A DNA stretch of 51,176 nt, taken from contig NZ_VIGC02000037.1 in assembly GCF_006569185.2 (NCBI RefSeq), positions 1-51,176 of the forward strand, given 5' to 3'. The notes beneath the pieces were generated by a model, which had not been told where the DNA came from, made no database searches, and saw nothing but the letters and a program-made list of their open reading frames with translations. Positions 17,852 through 26,935 of the stretch are shown piece after piece. The position numbers and the translations under genes are program-made. Position 1 is the first letter of the stretch, and every line of letters begins with the position of its first letter. The stretch is from Litorilinea aerophila (GTDB taxonomy: Bacteria > Chloroflexota > Anaerolineae > Caldilineales > Caldilineaceae).

Positions 17852-18996
17852 GCCACGTTGAACTGCGACACATCTCCAAACGATTCCGCCATGTTACGGC
17901 TTTGCAGGATGTCTCCTTCCATGTGGAGGACGGCGAGTTTTTGGTCCTGCTGGGGCCCACCGGAGCCGGTAAAACCACCACCCTACGCGTCATTGCCGGG
18001 CTGGAACGACAGGATACCGGGGATGTAATCTTTGATGGCCAGGTTATGAACCAGGCGCCGCCGGCAGAGCGGGATGTCGCCTTCGTATTCCAACAATATT
18101 CTCTCTATCCCACCATGACGGTCTACGATAACCTGGCCTTTCCCCTACGCGCGCCAAGCCGCCGCATCGCCGAAGACGAGATTCGCCGTCGTGTAGAAGA
18201 AGCAGCAGAGAAACTTCGCATTCATCACCTGCTGAGCCGCAAGACCGGCCATCTTTCTGGCGGGGAAATGCAACGGGTGGCCATTGGTCGAGCCATCGTG
18301 CGCCGGCCACGCATCTTTCTTATGGATGAACCTCTTTCCAATTTGGATGCCAAGCTGCGCGAAGCGTTGCGGGTGGAACTTCAACACCTGCAGAAATCCC
18401 AGGGGAGCACCACGCTCTTCGTCACCCACGACCAGATTGAAGCCCTGACCATGGCCGACCGCATTGTGGTACTCAACAAAGGCCAGGTGGTGCAGATTGG
18501 CACACCGGAAGAAATCTACGACCACCCCGCGACCATCTTCGTTGCCCAGCTTGTGGGAACCCCCCGGATCAACCTGTTACAGGCCCGACGCGAAGACAGC
18601 ACCATCTACATTGAAGACAGCACCGTACATGTCTCCATCCCCCAGGGAGCCGTTCTCCCCCCTGTGCTCCAGCTGGGCATTCGTCCAGAGGACATTATCC
18701 TCTCGGAGCAGGGAACCTTCCAGGGGGAGATCGTATTGACTGAGCCCTTGGGGGCCGAAACCGTAATCCATGTGCGTTCTGGACGCCAAACCTTCGTCTC
18801 CCTGGTCACCGGCCTCTCCAACCTGCGCATCAAGGAGGCGGTACGATTCGACCTGCGGAGCGAACATTTTCACTATTTTGATAAAGCAGGACACCGCATC
18901 CCTGTACCGCAAGTCCCAGCCATGGCCGGTGCAGAAAGCTCCTCGCCTTCTACCCGTGAACCTGCGCCCCGTGCATCTGAACGGATTGAACCATGA
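17848..18996 (+). CDS. ABC transporter ATPase, second of a pair
   Basis: A 382-aa ATPase starting at a GTG that overlaps the previous stop (GTGA, GGAGG 8 nt upstream). Walker A GPTGAGKTT is at 36-44, signature LSGGEMQRVAIGRAI, Walker B FLMDEPLSNLD, H-loop VTHDQ, and a C-terminal TOBE-like domain plus a Ser/Pro/Ala-rich tail. It differs clearly from the first ATPase (GEMQRV versus GDQQRV; different C-terminal domain). All catalytic motifs are intact in both. Its stop overlaps the next start (ATGA). Confidence 0.93.
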   Translation: MSHVELRHISKRFRHVTALQDVSFHVEDGEFLVLLGPTGAGKTTTLRVIAGLERQDTGDVIFDGQVMNQAPPAERDVAFVFQQYSLYPTMTVYDNLAFPLRAPSRRIAEDEIRRRVEEAAEKLRIHHLLSRKTGHLSGGEMQRVAIGRAIVRRPRIFLMDEPLSNLDAKLREALRVELQHLQKSQGSTTLFVTHDQIEALTMADRIVVLNKGQVVQIGTPEEIYDHPATIFVAQLVGTPRINLLQARREDSTIYIEDSTVHVSIPQGAVLPPVLQLGIRPEDIILSEQGTFQGEIVLTEPLGAETVIHVRSGRQTFVSLVTGLSNLRIKEAVRFDLRSEHFHYFDKAGHRIPVPQVPAMAGAESSSPSTREPAPRASERIEP

Positions 18997-19406
18997 AAGA
19001 AAGACAGATAGTGCTACCGAAACCGCTTCTGGGCTCGATTGTGCTGTTGTTGGTCTTGGGATATGTGGCCCATCTGCTAACCCCGCGCATGTTCACCGAA
19101 CAGCAGATTGCCAATAACGTGTTATTAGCGGCCATTCCCTTTATCCTGATCTTTGTCGCCATCGTCCTGGCTTTCGTCACCCTGATCGTTGTTGCATCTA
19201 CCTACCTCAGTCACGCTGTTCCGGAATCCATCTACCGTGTAGTGGAGTACGCCGCCATGGCAGGCATCCTGGCCGGCATCGTGGCCATGTTTCAGCCCTG
19301 GTCCCTGGCCCTATACCGGCTAGGTTTTCTGCTCCTCTTCATGGCGACACTCTTCTATATTCTGTGGAGCCATATCTCACCCATGATTACGGAAGAAATT
19401 GGTTAG
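18993..19406 (+). CDS. Small four-TM membrane protein of the importer operon
   Basis: A 137-aa protein with four hydrophobic helices (about residues 9-30, 45-70, 83-105, 109-128). Its start overlaps the ATPase stop (ATGA), so it is translationally coupled to the transporter. I do not recognise the family. Polyol importers with paired ATPases (for example rhizobial glycerol systems) also carry a small membrane protein in the operon, and this may be an analogue. An accessory role in complex assembly or regulation is a guess. Confidence 0.75.
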   Translation: MKERQIVLPKPLLGSIVLLLVLGYVAHLLTPRMFTEQQIANNVLLAAIPFILIFVAIVLAFVTLIVVASTYLSHAVPESIYRVVEYAAMAGILAGIVAMFQPWSLALYRLGFLLLFMATLFYILWSHISPMITEEIG

Positions 19407-19507
19407 ATGCTTTCGTTCTGCCAGATGTAACCAAACGTCGGGCGTGCTCACGAGGGCACGAACCCACTGACAATCAAAGTGCTTCGCTGCCAGGAGATGG
19501 AGTACAC

Positions 19508-20947
19508 ATGGATCGAGATCGATTCTGGCTGGAAATGGTCCGGAGTGAGTTGGAAGACATCGTCGGTGCCCATTTCATCAACACCGATGAGAGCAACAAG
19601 CTCATCTATTCCACCGATTGGTCGTGGATGCCCCAAATGTGGTTGGACCGGGGGCGCCTTCTGATGGGGCCGGACTTCATTGTTCACCCGGGCTCGACAG
19701 AAGAGATCGCCCAGATCATGGAGGTGGCCAATAAATACCGGATCCCCGTCATTCCGTGGGGCGGCGGCTCCGGTACCCAAGGGGGCGCCCTTCCCCTCTT
19801 TGGTGGCATCCTGGTGGATATGAAACGGATGAACCGCATCCTGGAGATCGATGAAGTTTCCTTGACGGTGACCGCCGAGGCAGGGATCAACGGCCAACAG
19901 CTCGAATGGGCCCTGAACGAACGGGGACTCACGTTGCCCCACTACCCAGCCTCGGCCAACTGTGCCACATTGGGTGGTTATCTGGCGCCCCGGGGAACTG
20001 GGACCATCAGCACCAAATATGGCAAGGCCGAAGACATGGTCCTTTCCATGGAGATCGTTCTCCCCACCGGGGAGATCATTGAGACGCCTCCGGTGCCCCG
20101 CCATGCCGCCGGTCCCCACTGGATGGGATTGTGGCTTGGTGCGGAAGGAACCTTCGGTATCATCACCAAGGCCACCATGCAGGTGGATTACCTCCCCGAA
20201 AGCCGACGCCTGCGGGCCGTTCTCTTCCGAGATCTGAGCAAAGGCATCGAAGCTGGACGACAGATTATGACACGTCGTCTCCACCCCTTCGTCATCCGGC
20301 TCTACGACCCGGCTTCCACCGCCCTGCGGGTCAAGGCAATCCTGGGTTACGAATTTGATGGTGCGTATATGGTTCTCGGCTTCGACGGCGATCCCGATAT
20401 CGCCACCCTGGAAGAGGAAAAGGCCTTGGCCCTCTGCGCTAAACTCGGTGGAGAAGATCTGGGACCTGAGCCCGGATGGGGCTGGTGGCATCACCGCTAC
20501 GATTTTTACTACCCTCCCAAAAACCTGAAGCTCCCCTGGATGTACGGCACCACCGAGACAATCTCCACCTACGACAAGATCGAGCGCCTCTATTGGGCAG
20601 AAAAGGAAGCCGTCGAAACCACCTACGCAGACTGGAACATCCGCTTTATCGGGCATTTCTCCCACTGGTTTCACTGGGGCGCCATGCTCTATTCCCGATT
20701 CATTGTGGAGAATCCGCCCCAGGAAGCAGAAGAAGCGTTGCGCCTGCACAACCGGATCTGGAGCACAGCCATGGAGGCCGTCCTGGCCAATGGCGGCATG
20801 ATCAACGAGCACCACGGTGTCGGCTTGAAATTGGCCCGCTACATGCGACGGCAGTACGGCAGTGCCTGGCCGTTCCTGTTGCGACTGAAGAAAGCCATCG
20901 ACCCCAACGGCATCATGAACCCCGGCAAAGTCGGCTTCGGATTCTGA
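19508..20947 (+). CDS. FAD-linked oxidase, GlcD-like
   Basis: A 479-aa VAO/PCMH-family flavoprotein. The N-terminal FAD-binding domain contains the pyrophosphate loop PWGGGSGTQGG (about 83-93), NCATLGGYLAPRGTG and LGAEGTFGIIT. The C-terminal FAD-oxidase domain ends in NEHHGVGLKLARYM and DPNGIMNPGKVGF. The ATG at 19508 follows AGGAGATGG; the ORF extends further upstream without a better start. Family knowledge: it oxidises 2-hydroxy acids (glycolate, D-lactate, sugar acids) and passes electrons to a partner. The Fe-S protein 40 nt downstream is the obvious partner. Confidence 0.92.
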   Translation: MDRDRFWLEMVRSELEDIVGAHFINTDESNKLIYSTDWSWMPQMWLDRGRLLMGPDFIVHPGSTEEIAQIMEVANKYRIPVIPWGGGSGTQGGALPLFGGILVDMKRMNRILEIDEVSLTVTAEAGINGQQLEWALNERGLTLPHYPASANCATLGGYLAPRGTGTISTKYGKAEDMVLSMEIVLPTGEIIETPPVPRHAAGPHWMGLWLGAEGTFGIITKATMQVDYLPESRRLRAVLFRDLSKGIEAGRQIMTRRLHPFVIRLYDPASTALRVKAILGYEFDGAYMVLGFDGDPDIATLEEEKALALCAKLGGEDLGPEPGWGWWHHRYDFYYPPKNLKLPWMYGTTETISTYDKIERLYWAEKEAVETTYADWNIRFIGHFSHWFHWGAMLYSRFIVENPPQEAEEALRLHNRIWSTAMEAVLANGGMINEHHGVGLKLARYMRRQYGSAWPFLLRLKKAIDPNGIMNPGKVGFGF

Positions 20948-20987
20948 ACTGCCCATAAGGACAAGGAGATATAGATAGAGTAGACAT

Positions 20988-22106
20988 ATGGACAACCCAA
21001 ATTCGTCATTTGCCCCAGAGATACAGACCACCGAGAACTGCCGCTATTGCCTGATGTGCCGGCATGTCTGCCCGGTGGGCCATGTCACCTGCATCGAGAC
21101 GTTTACGCCCCATGGGTGGGCATTGATGATTGCATCGGAACGCCGAGGCCTGCTGGATTGGAATGTGGAATCGGTGGATAAGCTCTACGCCTGCGCGGAC
21201 TGTGGAGTCTGCCGCGCCCATTGCCTGACCGACCAACCCCTGCCCGATGCCATCGTGGCAGCGCGGAATCTGGTGGTCCAGGCCGGCCTGGCCCCTCCCC
21301 AGGTCTATGAGCTGGCGGAATGTTTGCGCACGTGGGGTACGCCGTGGGGAGCCCCCCTATCAGAACCAGCCCAGGCGCAGGGCAACGTAGCCCTCTTTGT
21401 CGGCGATGAGGCCTACCACCGATGGCCCCAAGCCATCGATGCCGCTCGGCAGCTCCTCGACGCTATCCATCTGGCCCCGGTTCCTATCGGTGTGGGGCGC
21501 AACAGTGGTCTGGTGGCCAGTTCCCTGGGGCTCCGAGATGTGGCCCAGGATCTGGCCCGGGCTACCCTGCAGGAGCTGAGCCAGGTGGGCGCTCAGGAAC
21601 TACTGGCCCTGACCCCAGGCGACTTCTATGCCTTCACCCAACTCTACCGCGAGCGGCTTGACCTTCCGCTACCGGCAGAGATCGCGGTCATCGACGTGGT
21701 GACGCTGCTGGCGGAACGCCTGACTGCCGGCGAACTGACCTTCCGGCCATTTACCCTGGACGCTCCCTGGGCTTACATGGATCCACCCCACGCCGTACGC
21801 GTGGACCCGAGACGCCACGAGGCTCCCCGGCAACTTCTGGCCGCCATCCTGGACTCACCTCCCAGGGAGTTGTTCTGGCGCCGAGAACGAGCCCATCCGG
21901 TGGGAAGTCTGGCCCTAAGCTGGACCCACCCCCATGTGGCCGAGCACTTGACCCGAGCGCGCCTGGAGGATGCACGCCGCGCCGGCATACGTTACCTGTT
22001 CAGCGAAGATCCCGGAGCTTTGGCCGTATTGGCACCACATGCCCAGAGCTACGGTGTAGAAATCCGGGGATTGTACGAGTTTTTAGCGGATCGCCTACAT
22101 CTGTAA
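20988..22106 (+). CDS. Fe-S protein, GlcF-like, lacking the CCG domains
   Basis: A 372-aa protein with two [4Fe-4S] motifs: C18-x2-C-x2-C-x3-C28-P and C69-x2-C-x2-C-x3-C79. Canonical GlcF/HdrD-like proteins continue with two cysteine-rich CCG domains. Here the remaining ~290 residues contain no CCG motif and almost no cysteines, so only the ferredoxin part is conserved. It is likely the electron-accepting subunit of the upstream flavoprotein. An in-frame stop 12 nt upstream fixes the ATG at 20988. AAGGAG lies unusually far away (19 nt). Confidence 0.82.
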   Translation: MDNPNSSFAPEIQTTENCRYCLMCRHVCPVGHVTCIETFTPHGWALMIASERRGLLDWNVESVDKLYACADCGVCRAHCLTDQPLPDAIVAARNLVVQAGLAPPQVYELAECLRTWGTPWGAPLSEPAQAQGNVALFVGDEAYHRWPQAIDAARQLLDAIHLAPVPIGVGRNSGLVASSLGLRDVAQDLARATLQELSQVGAQELLALTPGDFYAFTQLYRERLDLPLPAEIAVIDVVTLLAERLTAGELTFRPFTLDAPWAYMDPPHAVRVDPRRHEAPRQLLAAILDSPPRELFWRRERAHPVGSLALSWTHPHVAEHLTRARLEDARRAGIRYLFSEDPGALAVLAPHAQSYGVEIRGLYEFLADRLHL

Positions 22107-22139
22107 GTATCCGCATCCGTCATCGTCTGCCTCTGCAAA

Positions 22140-22160
22140 GGGGTAGGGACAACCTGCCCC
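22140..22160 (+). terminator. Weak stem-loop after the Fe-S gene
   Basis: GGGGTAGG (22140-22147) pairs with CCTGCCCC (22153-22160) with one wobble and a 5-nt loop, followed by a T-rich stretch. It is a possible partial terminator inside the operon. Confidence 0.4.
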
Positions 22161-22274
22161 CTCTGTTTCCTTTCGTAGTTTCTGCGATTGCCTGTACTTT
22201 TGTTCACCCGCAACTGGTCAACCACAACATGTCAACTACAACTTATCAAAAGGAGACGCAAAAGGAGGTCAACC

Positions 22275-23162
22275 ATGCATCTTTCCATGCATAACTGGAT
22301 GCGAGCGGAACCCCTAGAGGTCACGATTCGACGCCTGGCCCAGTACGGCTACCAGAGCATTGAAATCGGCGGCGAGCCCTACAAGTACGACACAAAAGAA
22401 GTACGCCGCTTGCTCAAGGAATATGGCATCCGATGTTGGGGTTCCATCAGCCTGATGTTTACCGGCCTGGACCTCATCCAGGCTGATGAGGCAGGCCGGG
22501 CCAAGACCATCCAGTATCTGAAAGACTGCGTCACGATGGTTAAGGAACTGGATGGCACCGTGATGAGCATCGTCCCCTCTGAAGTGGGCAAAATCCAGCC
22601 CCAGGCCGATCCAGACACGGAATGGCGCTGGGCCGTGGAGGGATTGCGTGAGATCAACGATCATGCCAAGCAGGCAGGGATCCGCATCGCCATTGAGCCC
22701 TTGAACCGATTTGAAACGAATTTTCTCAATCGCCACGACCAAGCCTTGCTGCTGGCCAAAGAGGTGGGCGAGAACTGCGGCGTCTGCCTTGACGCGTTCC
22801 ACATGAACATCGAGGAGGCCAATTTCCGGCAGGCGCTCCTGAACACCGGCGCTCTCCTCTACGACCTCCACGTGGCAGACAATAACCGTATGGCTCCCGG
22901 AATGGGTGCCTTGAACTGGCGAGACATCGTGGGGACCCTACGGGAAATCGGATACGACGGCGCATTGACCGTGGAGTTTGTCCCGCCCATCGATCGCACT
23001 CCGGCCAATCCTTATCCCGATGCCACCGCGACCCCCGAGGATGAGCTGACGCCTGAACAATTGAAGTTCATCGAGGACCACGGGAGTGGCATCCTCTCCG
23101 AAAAGTTTTATAGCTGGCTGGTCGAGGAAACGGCCAAGACCTTACTGCCACTGATTCGCTAG
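22275..23162 (+). CDS. Ketose 3-epimerase-like TIM-barrel enzyme
   Basis: A 295-aa xylose-isomerase-like TIM barrel. All residues that define the D-tagatose/D-psicose 3-epimerase group are present: E141 and E147 (EPLNRFE), D173 and H176 (DAFHMN), H199 and R205 (HVADNNR) and E234 (VEFV). Family knowledge: it is a metal-dependent C3 epimerisation of free ketoses, with related enzymes acting on other keto-sugars or keto-acids. The ATG at 22275 has AAGGAGGTC 4 nt upstream. The ~30-residue extension in the longer ORF is rejected. It is part of the GntR-linked catabolic operon. Confidence 0.88.
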   Translation: MHLSMHNWMRAEPLEVTIRRLAQYGYQSIEIGGEPYKYDTKEVRRLLKEYGIRCWGSISLMFTGLDLIQADEAGRAKTIQYLKDCVTMVKELDGTVMSIVPSEVGKIQPQADPDTEWRWAVEGLREINDHAKQAGIRIAIEPLNRFETNFLNRHDQALLLAKEVGENCGVCLDAFHMNIEEANFRQALLNTGALLYDLHVADNNRMAPGMGALNWRDIVGTLREIGYDGALTVEFVPPIDRTPANPYPDATATPEDELTPEQLKFIEDHGSGILSEKFYSWLVEETAKTLLPLIR

Positions 23163-23185
23163 TGCCATCTCGGTGGATATCCCCT

Positions 23186-23238
23186 GGCGGAAATCTGGTT
23201 GTCTTCGCCTCAGCAGAGGCGGGCGAAGGATTTCCGCC
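23186..23238 (+). other. Intra-operon stem-loop (53 nt)
   Basis: GGCGGAAATC (23186-23195) pairs with GATTTCCGCC (23229-23238). Inside it, CTTCGCC pairs with GGCGAAG and GCCTC with GAGGC. There is no T-run. It sits 24 nt after the epimerase stop and 157 nt before the Tm-1-like gene, and is probably an mRNA processing or stability element. Confidence 0.6.
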
Positions 23239-23395
23239 GGGACTCGCCGGGATTGGACGGCCGCCTTCCTGCCGGTTGCCAAACGACGCCGGCCAAAGTG
23301 ATCCGGGGTTGCGGCGGGCTGTGGGCATGGACGACCAACGGCTGCTCTCCATCCGCTCCCCAGATAATTCAGGTAGAACAAGAGACGGTGAAGCG

Positions 23396-24649
23396 ATGGC
23401 AAAAACTGTGGTCATCATCGGAACCTTGGATACCAAAGGACAGGAGATTGGCTACCTGCGGGATCGGCTCCGGGCGCTGGGGCTCAACACCCTTGTGGTC
23501 GATGCAGGTATCCTGGGCGAGCCCGTAGGGATCCAGCTCGGGCCCAACGATATCTCGCGCGCAGAAGCGGCCACCTATGGAGGAACCACCATCCAGGAAC
23601 TACGCCAGGCAGGTAGCCGCGGTCGCGCGGTGGAAGGGATGCGAGAGGCGATCAAGGTGTTGGCCCGTCAGCTCTATGCCGAAGGCCGCCTGGACGCCAT
23701 TACCTGCCTGGGGGGAGCTGAAGGCGCAGTCATGGGCGCAGCGGCCATGATGCAGCTGCCGGTGGGTGTCCCCAAAGTGCTGGTATCGCCTATTGCCTCG
23801 GGCAAGCACTACTTTGATCCTCTGGTCGGCCACAGCGACATCATGGTGGTCCACTCCATTGTGGACATCCTCGGGTTAAACCCCATTGCCACCACGGTCT
23901 TCGACAATGTGGCTGCCGCATTGGCTGGCCTGGTGGAACACGGCCACGTGCTCCCGCCCCCGGAACCAGGGGACCGCTATGTGGGCGTGACCATGTTAGG
24001 TAACACCACCCGAGCAGTTATGGCCCTGAAAGATCGCCTGGCAAAGGGCGGATTCGAGGCTGTTATCTTCCATTCCAACGGTGTCGGTGGCCCGGCCATG
24101 GAGGAGCTGGCAGCCCAGGGCCAGTTTGTGGGTGTGGTCGACTTCACTACCAACGAGATCTACGATCCATTGGTAGGAGGAATCCATGATGGTGGGCCAG
24201 ATCGATTGAAACGGATTGGGCTTCTTGGCCTGCCCCAGGTAGTAGTTCCTGGATGTATAGACTTCTGCGTATTTCACGCGGGCACCATCCCGCCCGCACT
24301 CCAGGGCAGGCCGATCTACGATCACAACCCTGAATATACCTTGGTACGAGCCTCCCACGAGGACATGGTGACTCTGGGCCACATCTTCGCCGAGCGGCTG
24401 AACCTGGCCCAGGGACCAGTAGTCGTGGCTGTGCCCACCCGCGGCCTTTCAATTCCAAACACCCCCGGAGGGCCTTTCTGGAATCCGGAAGCCGACGCGG
24501 CCTTCCTGGAAGTTCTGCGTCGAGAATTGCGGCCAGAGATCCCCATCTACACCTACGACCTACACGTAAATGATCCCGAGTTCGGGCGCATTGTGGCAGA
24601 TCTCTTTGTCCATCTGTTCGAGAACCGCCAGGAGGAAGCTATCCCATGA
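23396..24649 (+). CDS. Tm-1-like ATP-binding protein (UPF0261), paralogue 1
   Basis: A 417-aa protein with the family start [17 protein letters not shown] and the two-domain Tm-1-like architecture. Family knowledge: homologues of the tomato Tm-1 N-terminal half bind ATP, and their bacterial biochemical role is not established. The nucleotide-loop positions differ from its neighbour: GGAEGA here versus GGSGGT in paralogue 2, and SPIASGKH versus STMASGDI. This suggests altered ligand binding. The ATG at 23396 is chosen because residues upstream do not resemble the family. The stop overlaps the creatininase-family start (ATGA). Confidence 0.85.
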   Translation: MAKTVVIIGTLDTKGQEIGYLRDRLRALGLNTLVVDAGILGEPVGIQLGPNDISRAEAATYGGTTIQELRQAGSRGRAVEGMREAIKVLARQLYAEGRLDAITCLGGAEGAVMGAAAMMQLPVGVPKVLVSPIASGKHYFDPLVGHSDIMVVHSIVDILGLNPIATTVFDNVAAALAGLVEHGHVLPPPEPGDRYVGVTMLGNTTRAVMALKDRLAKGGFEAVIFHSNGVGGPAMEELAAQGQFVGVVDFTTNEIYDPLVGGIHDGGPDRLKRIGLLGLPQVVVPGCIDFCVFHAGTIPPALQGRPIYDHNPEYTLVRASHEDMVTLGHIFAERLNLAQGPVVVAVPTRGLSIPNTPGGPFWNPEADAAFLEVLRRELRPEIPIYTYDLHVNDPEFGRIVADLFVHLFENRQEEAIP

Positions 24650-25575
24650 TCGACGATCACATGAGCCCTAAATACCGCGAAGTCCCCCACCTGACCCAGG
24701 GAGATGAGGAGTTCCGGCGACAATTCCTCTCCTGGGATATCGGCGATCTGTGCATGACGGATATTCGTTATTACCTGGAACACAAGGACATGGTGTTGGT
24801 GCCCATGGCCAGCCTCGAACAACACGGCCCCCACCTTCCACTCTACACCGATACTGTGACCGCATGGGAGATCTCCAAGCGGGTCGCTGAGATGATCGCC
24901 GTTCTCCACACGCCGCCCATCTGGATGGGGTATTCCCCGCAGCACATGTACACGCCGGGAGCTGGCAGAGGCACCATCACCGTACGCAGCACCACCCTTC
25001 TCAACCTCATTCATGATGTGGCCCGCAGCCTGATCCATCATGGCTTCAACCGCATCATCCTGATCAACGGCCACGGCTCCAATGTCAAGGTCATCGATCC
25101 CGTGCTGCGCAAGTTGCGCTACGAAACCGGCGCGCTGATCAGCTTTGTTAAGCCCTACATGGAAAACTACGTGGGCATCCTGGAAGGGCTGATGGAAAAT
25201 CCATGGGACGAAACCCCAGGCTGGCATGCCAGCGAATTAGAGACATCCCAGGACATGGCCTGGCGTCCCGATCTGGTGCGCATGGATCGCGCCAACTTCA
25301 CCCGGGCCCACATTCCCGAGTATCTACCCAAGTCCTTCGAGAAAAAAGATGGTATGCCCGACGTAGAGTTCGAGGGGTATAAGTATTTCACCTTCCCCAT
25401 GGACCATCACGAGTTCATCGAGAGCGGGGTCATTGGCAACCCCCTGCGTGCAACGGCCGAAAAAGGCGAGGAAGCCTTTCGTCGCCTCTCGGAACATGTA
25501 GCCAGGGGGCTACTGGAGCTGCAGAAAGTGCCGGTCAAAGTCCATAACCGGGAATTCGTCGACCGAGCCCTGTAG
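24646..25575 (+). CDS. Creatininase-family amidohydrolase
   Basis: A 309-aa protein with all metal-ligand motifs of the creatininase fold: LEQHGPHLPLYTDT (Glu, His, Asp), NGHGSN (His) and HASELETS (Glu). Family knowledge: members are binuclear metal enzymes that open lactams or hydrolyse cyclic amides and formamides, and several are involved in cofactor and sugar-acid pathways. Translationally coupled to Tm-1-like paralogue 1 (4-nt overlap) and followed by paralogue 2. Neither creatine nor purine genes are present, so true creatininase activity is unlikely. Confidence 0.88.
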   Translation: MIDDHMSPKYREVPHLTQGDEEFRRQFLSWDIGDLCMTDIRYYLEHKDMVLVPMASLEQHGPHLPLYTDTVTAWEISKRVAEMIAVLHTPPIWMGYSPQHMYTPGAGRGTITVRSTTLLNLIHDVARSLIHHGFNRIILINGHGSNVKVIDPVLRKLRYETGALISFVKPYMENYVGILEGLMENPWDETPGWHASELETSQDMAWRPDLVRMDRANFTRAHIPEYLPKSFEKKDGMPDVEFEGYKYFTFPMDHHEFIESGVIGNPLRATAEKGEEAFRRLSEHVARGLLELQKVPVKVHNREFVDRAL

Positions 25576-25658
25576 AAGTCGCGGATAAACACCATCCTCC
25601 ACCGCCGGGCAAAAGGAAGGAGCAGAGCCCCTGGCGGACGTCTTGAAAGGAGGACTCC

Positions 25659-26921
25659 ATGGCTGCAGCCATTCTGGTGATCGGTACCCTGGACACCAAG
25701 GGGGAGGAATTCGAGTATCTGTGCACCCAGATCTCCGCTCGCGGTCATCCGTACCTGGTCATGGATGTGGGCGTCATGGGTGTACCGAAATTCCAGCCCC
25801 ACATCGCTGCTGCCGAAGTAGCCAGCGCAGCCGGCCACGACCTCCAGGCCCTGCGGGAACGAGCTGACCGGGGCGAGGCCCTGGCGGCGATGGCCCAGGG
25901 GGCCCGGCTGCTGGCTACCCGACTCTTCAACCAGGGGAAGCTCGCTGGCGTGGTGAGCCTGGGAGGCTCCGGGGGAACTTCCATCGCCACGGCTGCCATG
26001 CAGGCACTGCCGGTGGGCATACCCAAGGTCATGGTTTCCACCATGGCTTCCGGCGATATCCGCCCCTATGTGGGGGCGAAAGACATCGCCATGCTTTACT
26101 CTGTGGTCGACATTGCCGGGCTGAATCGAGTGGCCCGACAGATCTTCGACAATGCTGCCGGCGCCATCTGCGGCATGGTAGAGCAGAGGGCCCGGCAGAC
26201 CGCCCATGGGAGCCTAGCAGAGAAGCCCCTCATCGGTGCCACCATGTTTGGGGTCACAACCCCATGCGTGACCCAAGTCCGACAGCTGCTGGAAGAGAAG
26301 GGTTTCGAGGTGCTGGTTTTTCACGCCACCGGCAGTGGCGGACGCGCCATGGAGACCTTGATACAGGATCGGTTCTTCGCCGGCATCGCCGATATCACCA
26401 CGACCGAATTGGCCGATGAGCTGGTGGGCGGCATCCTGAGCGCAGGGCCCCATCGGCTGGAAGCTGCGGCCCATACTGGAACTCCCCAGGTGGTTTCCCT
26501 GGGTGCACTGGACATGGTGAACTTCGGCCCTCTGGAGACGGTACCGGCCCCATTTCGCGGGCGCAGGCTCTATCAGCACAATCCTACTGTCACGCTGATG
26601 CGGACCACCCCGGCAGAATGTGCGTCTCTGGGAACCCTGATTGCATCCAAACTTAACCGGAGTATCGGCCCCACGGCACTACTGGTCCCTCTGCGGGGGA
26701 TCAGCATGATCGACGCTCCGGGGCAGCCCTTCCACGACCCAGAGGCTGATGAGGCCCTGATCCAGGCCCTGCGCACCCATCTGGATCGAAAGAAGGTAAC
26801 GCTGGTAGAGCTGGACCTGCATATCAACGACCCCGCCTTCGCTCAAGCCGTGGTCACCTGGCTACTGCGCTTGATGCAGCCAGGACAGGGGGAAGTCACC
26901 GCAGCAGGCTCGCTGCAATAG
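25659..26921 (+). CDS. Tm-1-like ATP-binding protein (UPF0261), paralogue 2
   Basis: A 420-aa UPF0261 protein beginning [20 protein letters not shown], with a good ribosome binding site (AAAGGAGGAC). It retains the glycine-rich GGSGGT and STMASGD loops linked to nucleotide binding in the family, unlike paralogue 1. It is followed 14 nt later by the TIM-barrel partner. In plants and fungi the two modules are fused in one protein (family knowledge), which supports a joint function. Confidence 0.88.
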   Translation: MAAAILVIGTLDTKGEEFEYLCTQISARGHPYLVMDVGVMGVPKFQPHIAAAEVASAAGHDLQALRERADRGEALAAMAQGARLLATRLFNQGKLAGVVSLGGSGGTSIATAAMQALPVGIPKVMVSTMASGDIRPYVGAKDIAMLYSVVDIAGLNRVARQIFDNAAGAICGMVEQRARQTAHGSLAEKPLIGATMFGVTTPCVTQVRQLLEEKGFEVLVFHATGSGGRAMETLIQDRFFAGIADITTTELADELVGGILSAGPHRLEAAAHTGTPQVVSLGALDMVNFGPLETVPAPFRGRRLYQHNPTVTLMRTTPAECASLGTLIASKLNRSIGPTALLVPLRGISMIDAPGQPFHDPEADEALIQALRTHLDRKKVTLVELDLHINDPAFAQAVVTWLLRLMQPGQGEVTAAGSLQ

Positions 26922-26935
26922 AAGGGAGAATGCCC

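Noticed and set aside
19448-21031. 527-aa minus-strand reading frame opposite the FAD oxidase
   Set aside because: Shadow frame; the plus strand encodes clear FAD-binding motifs.
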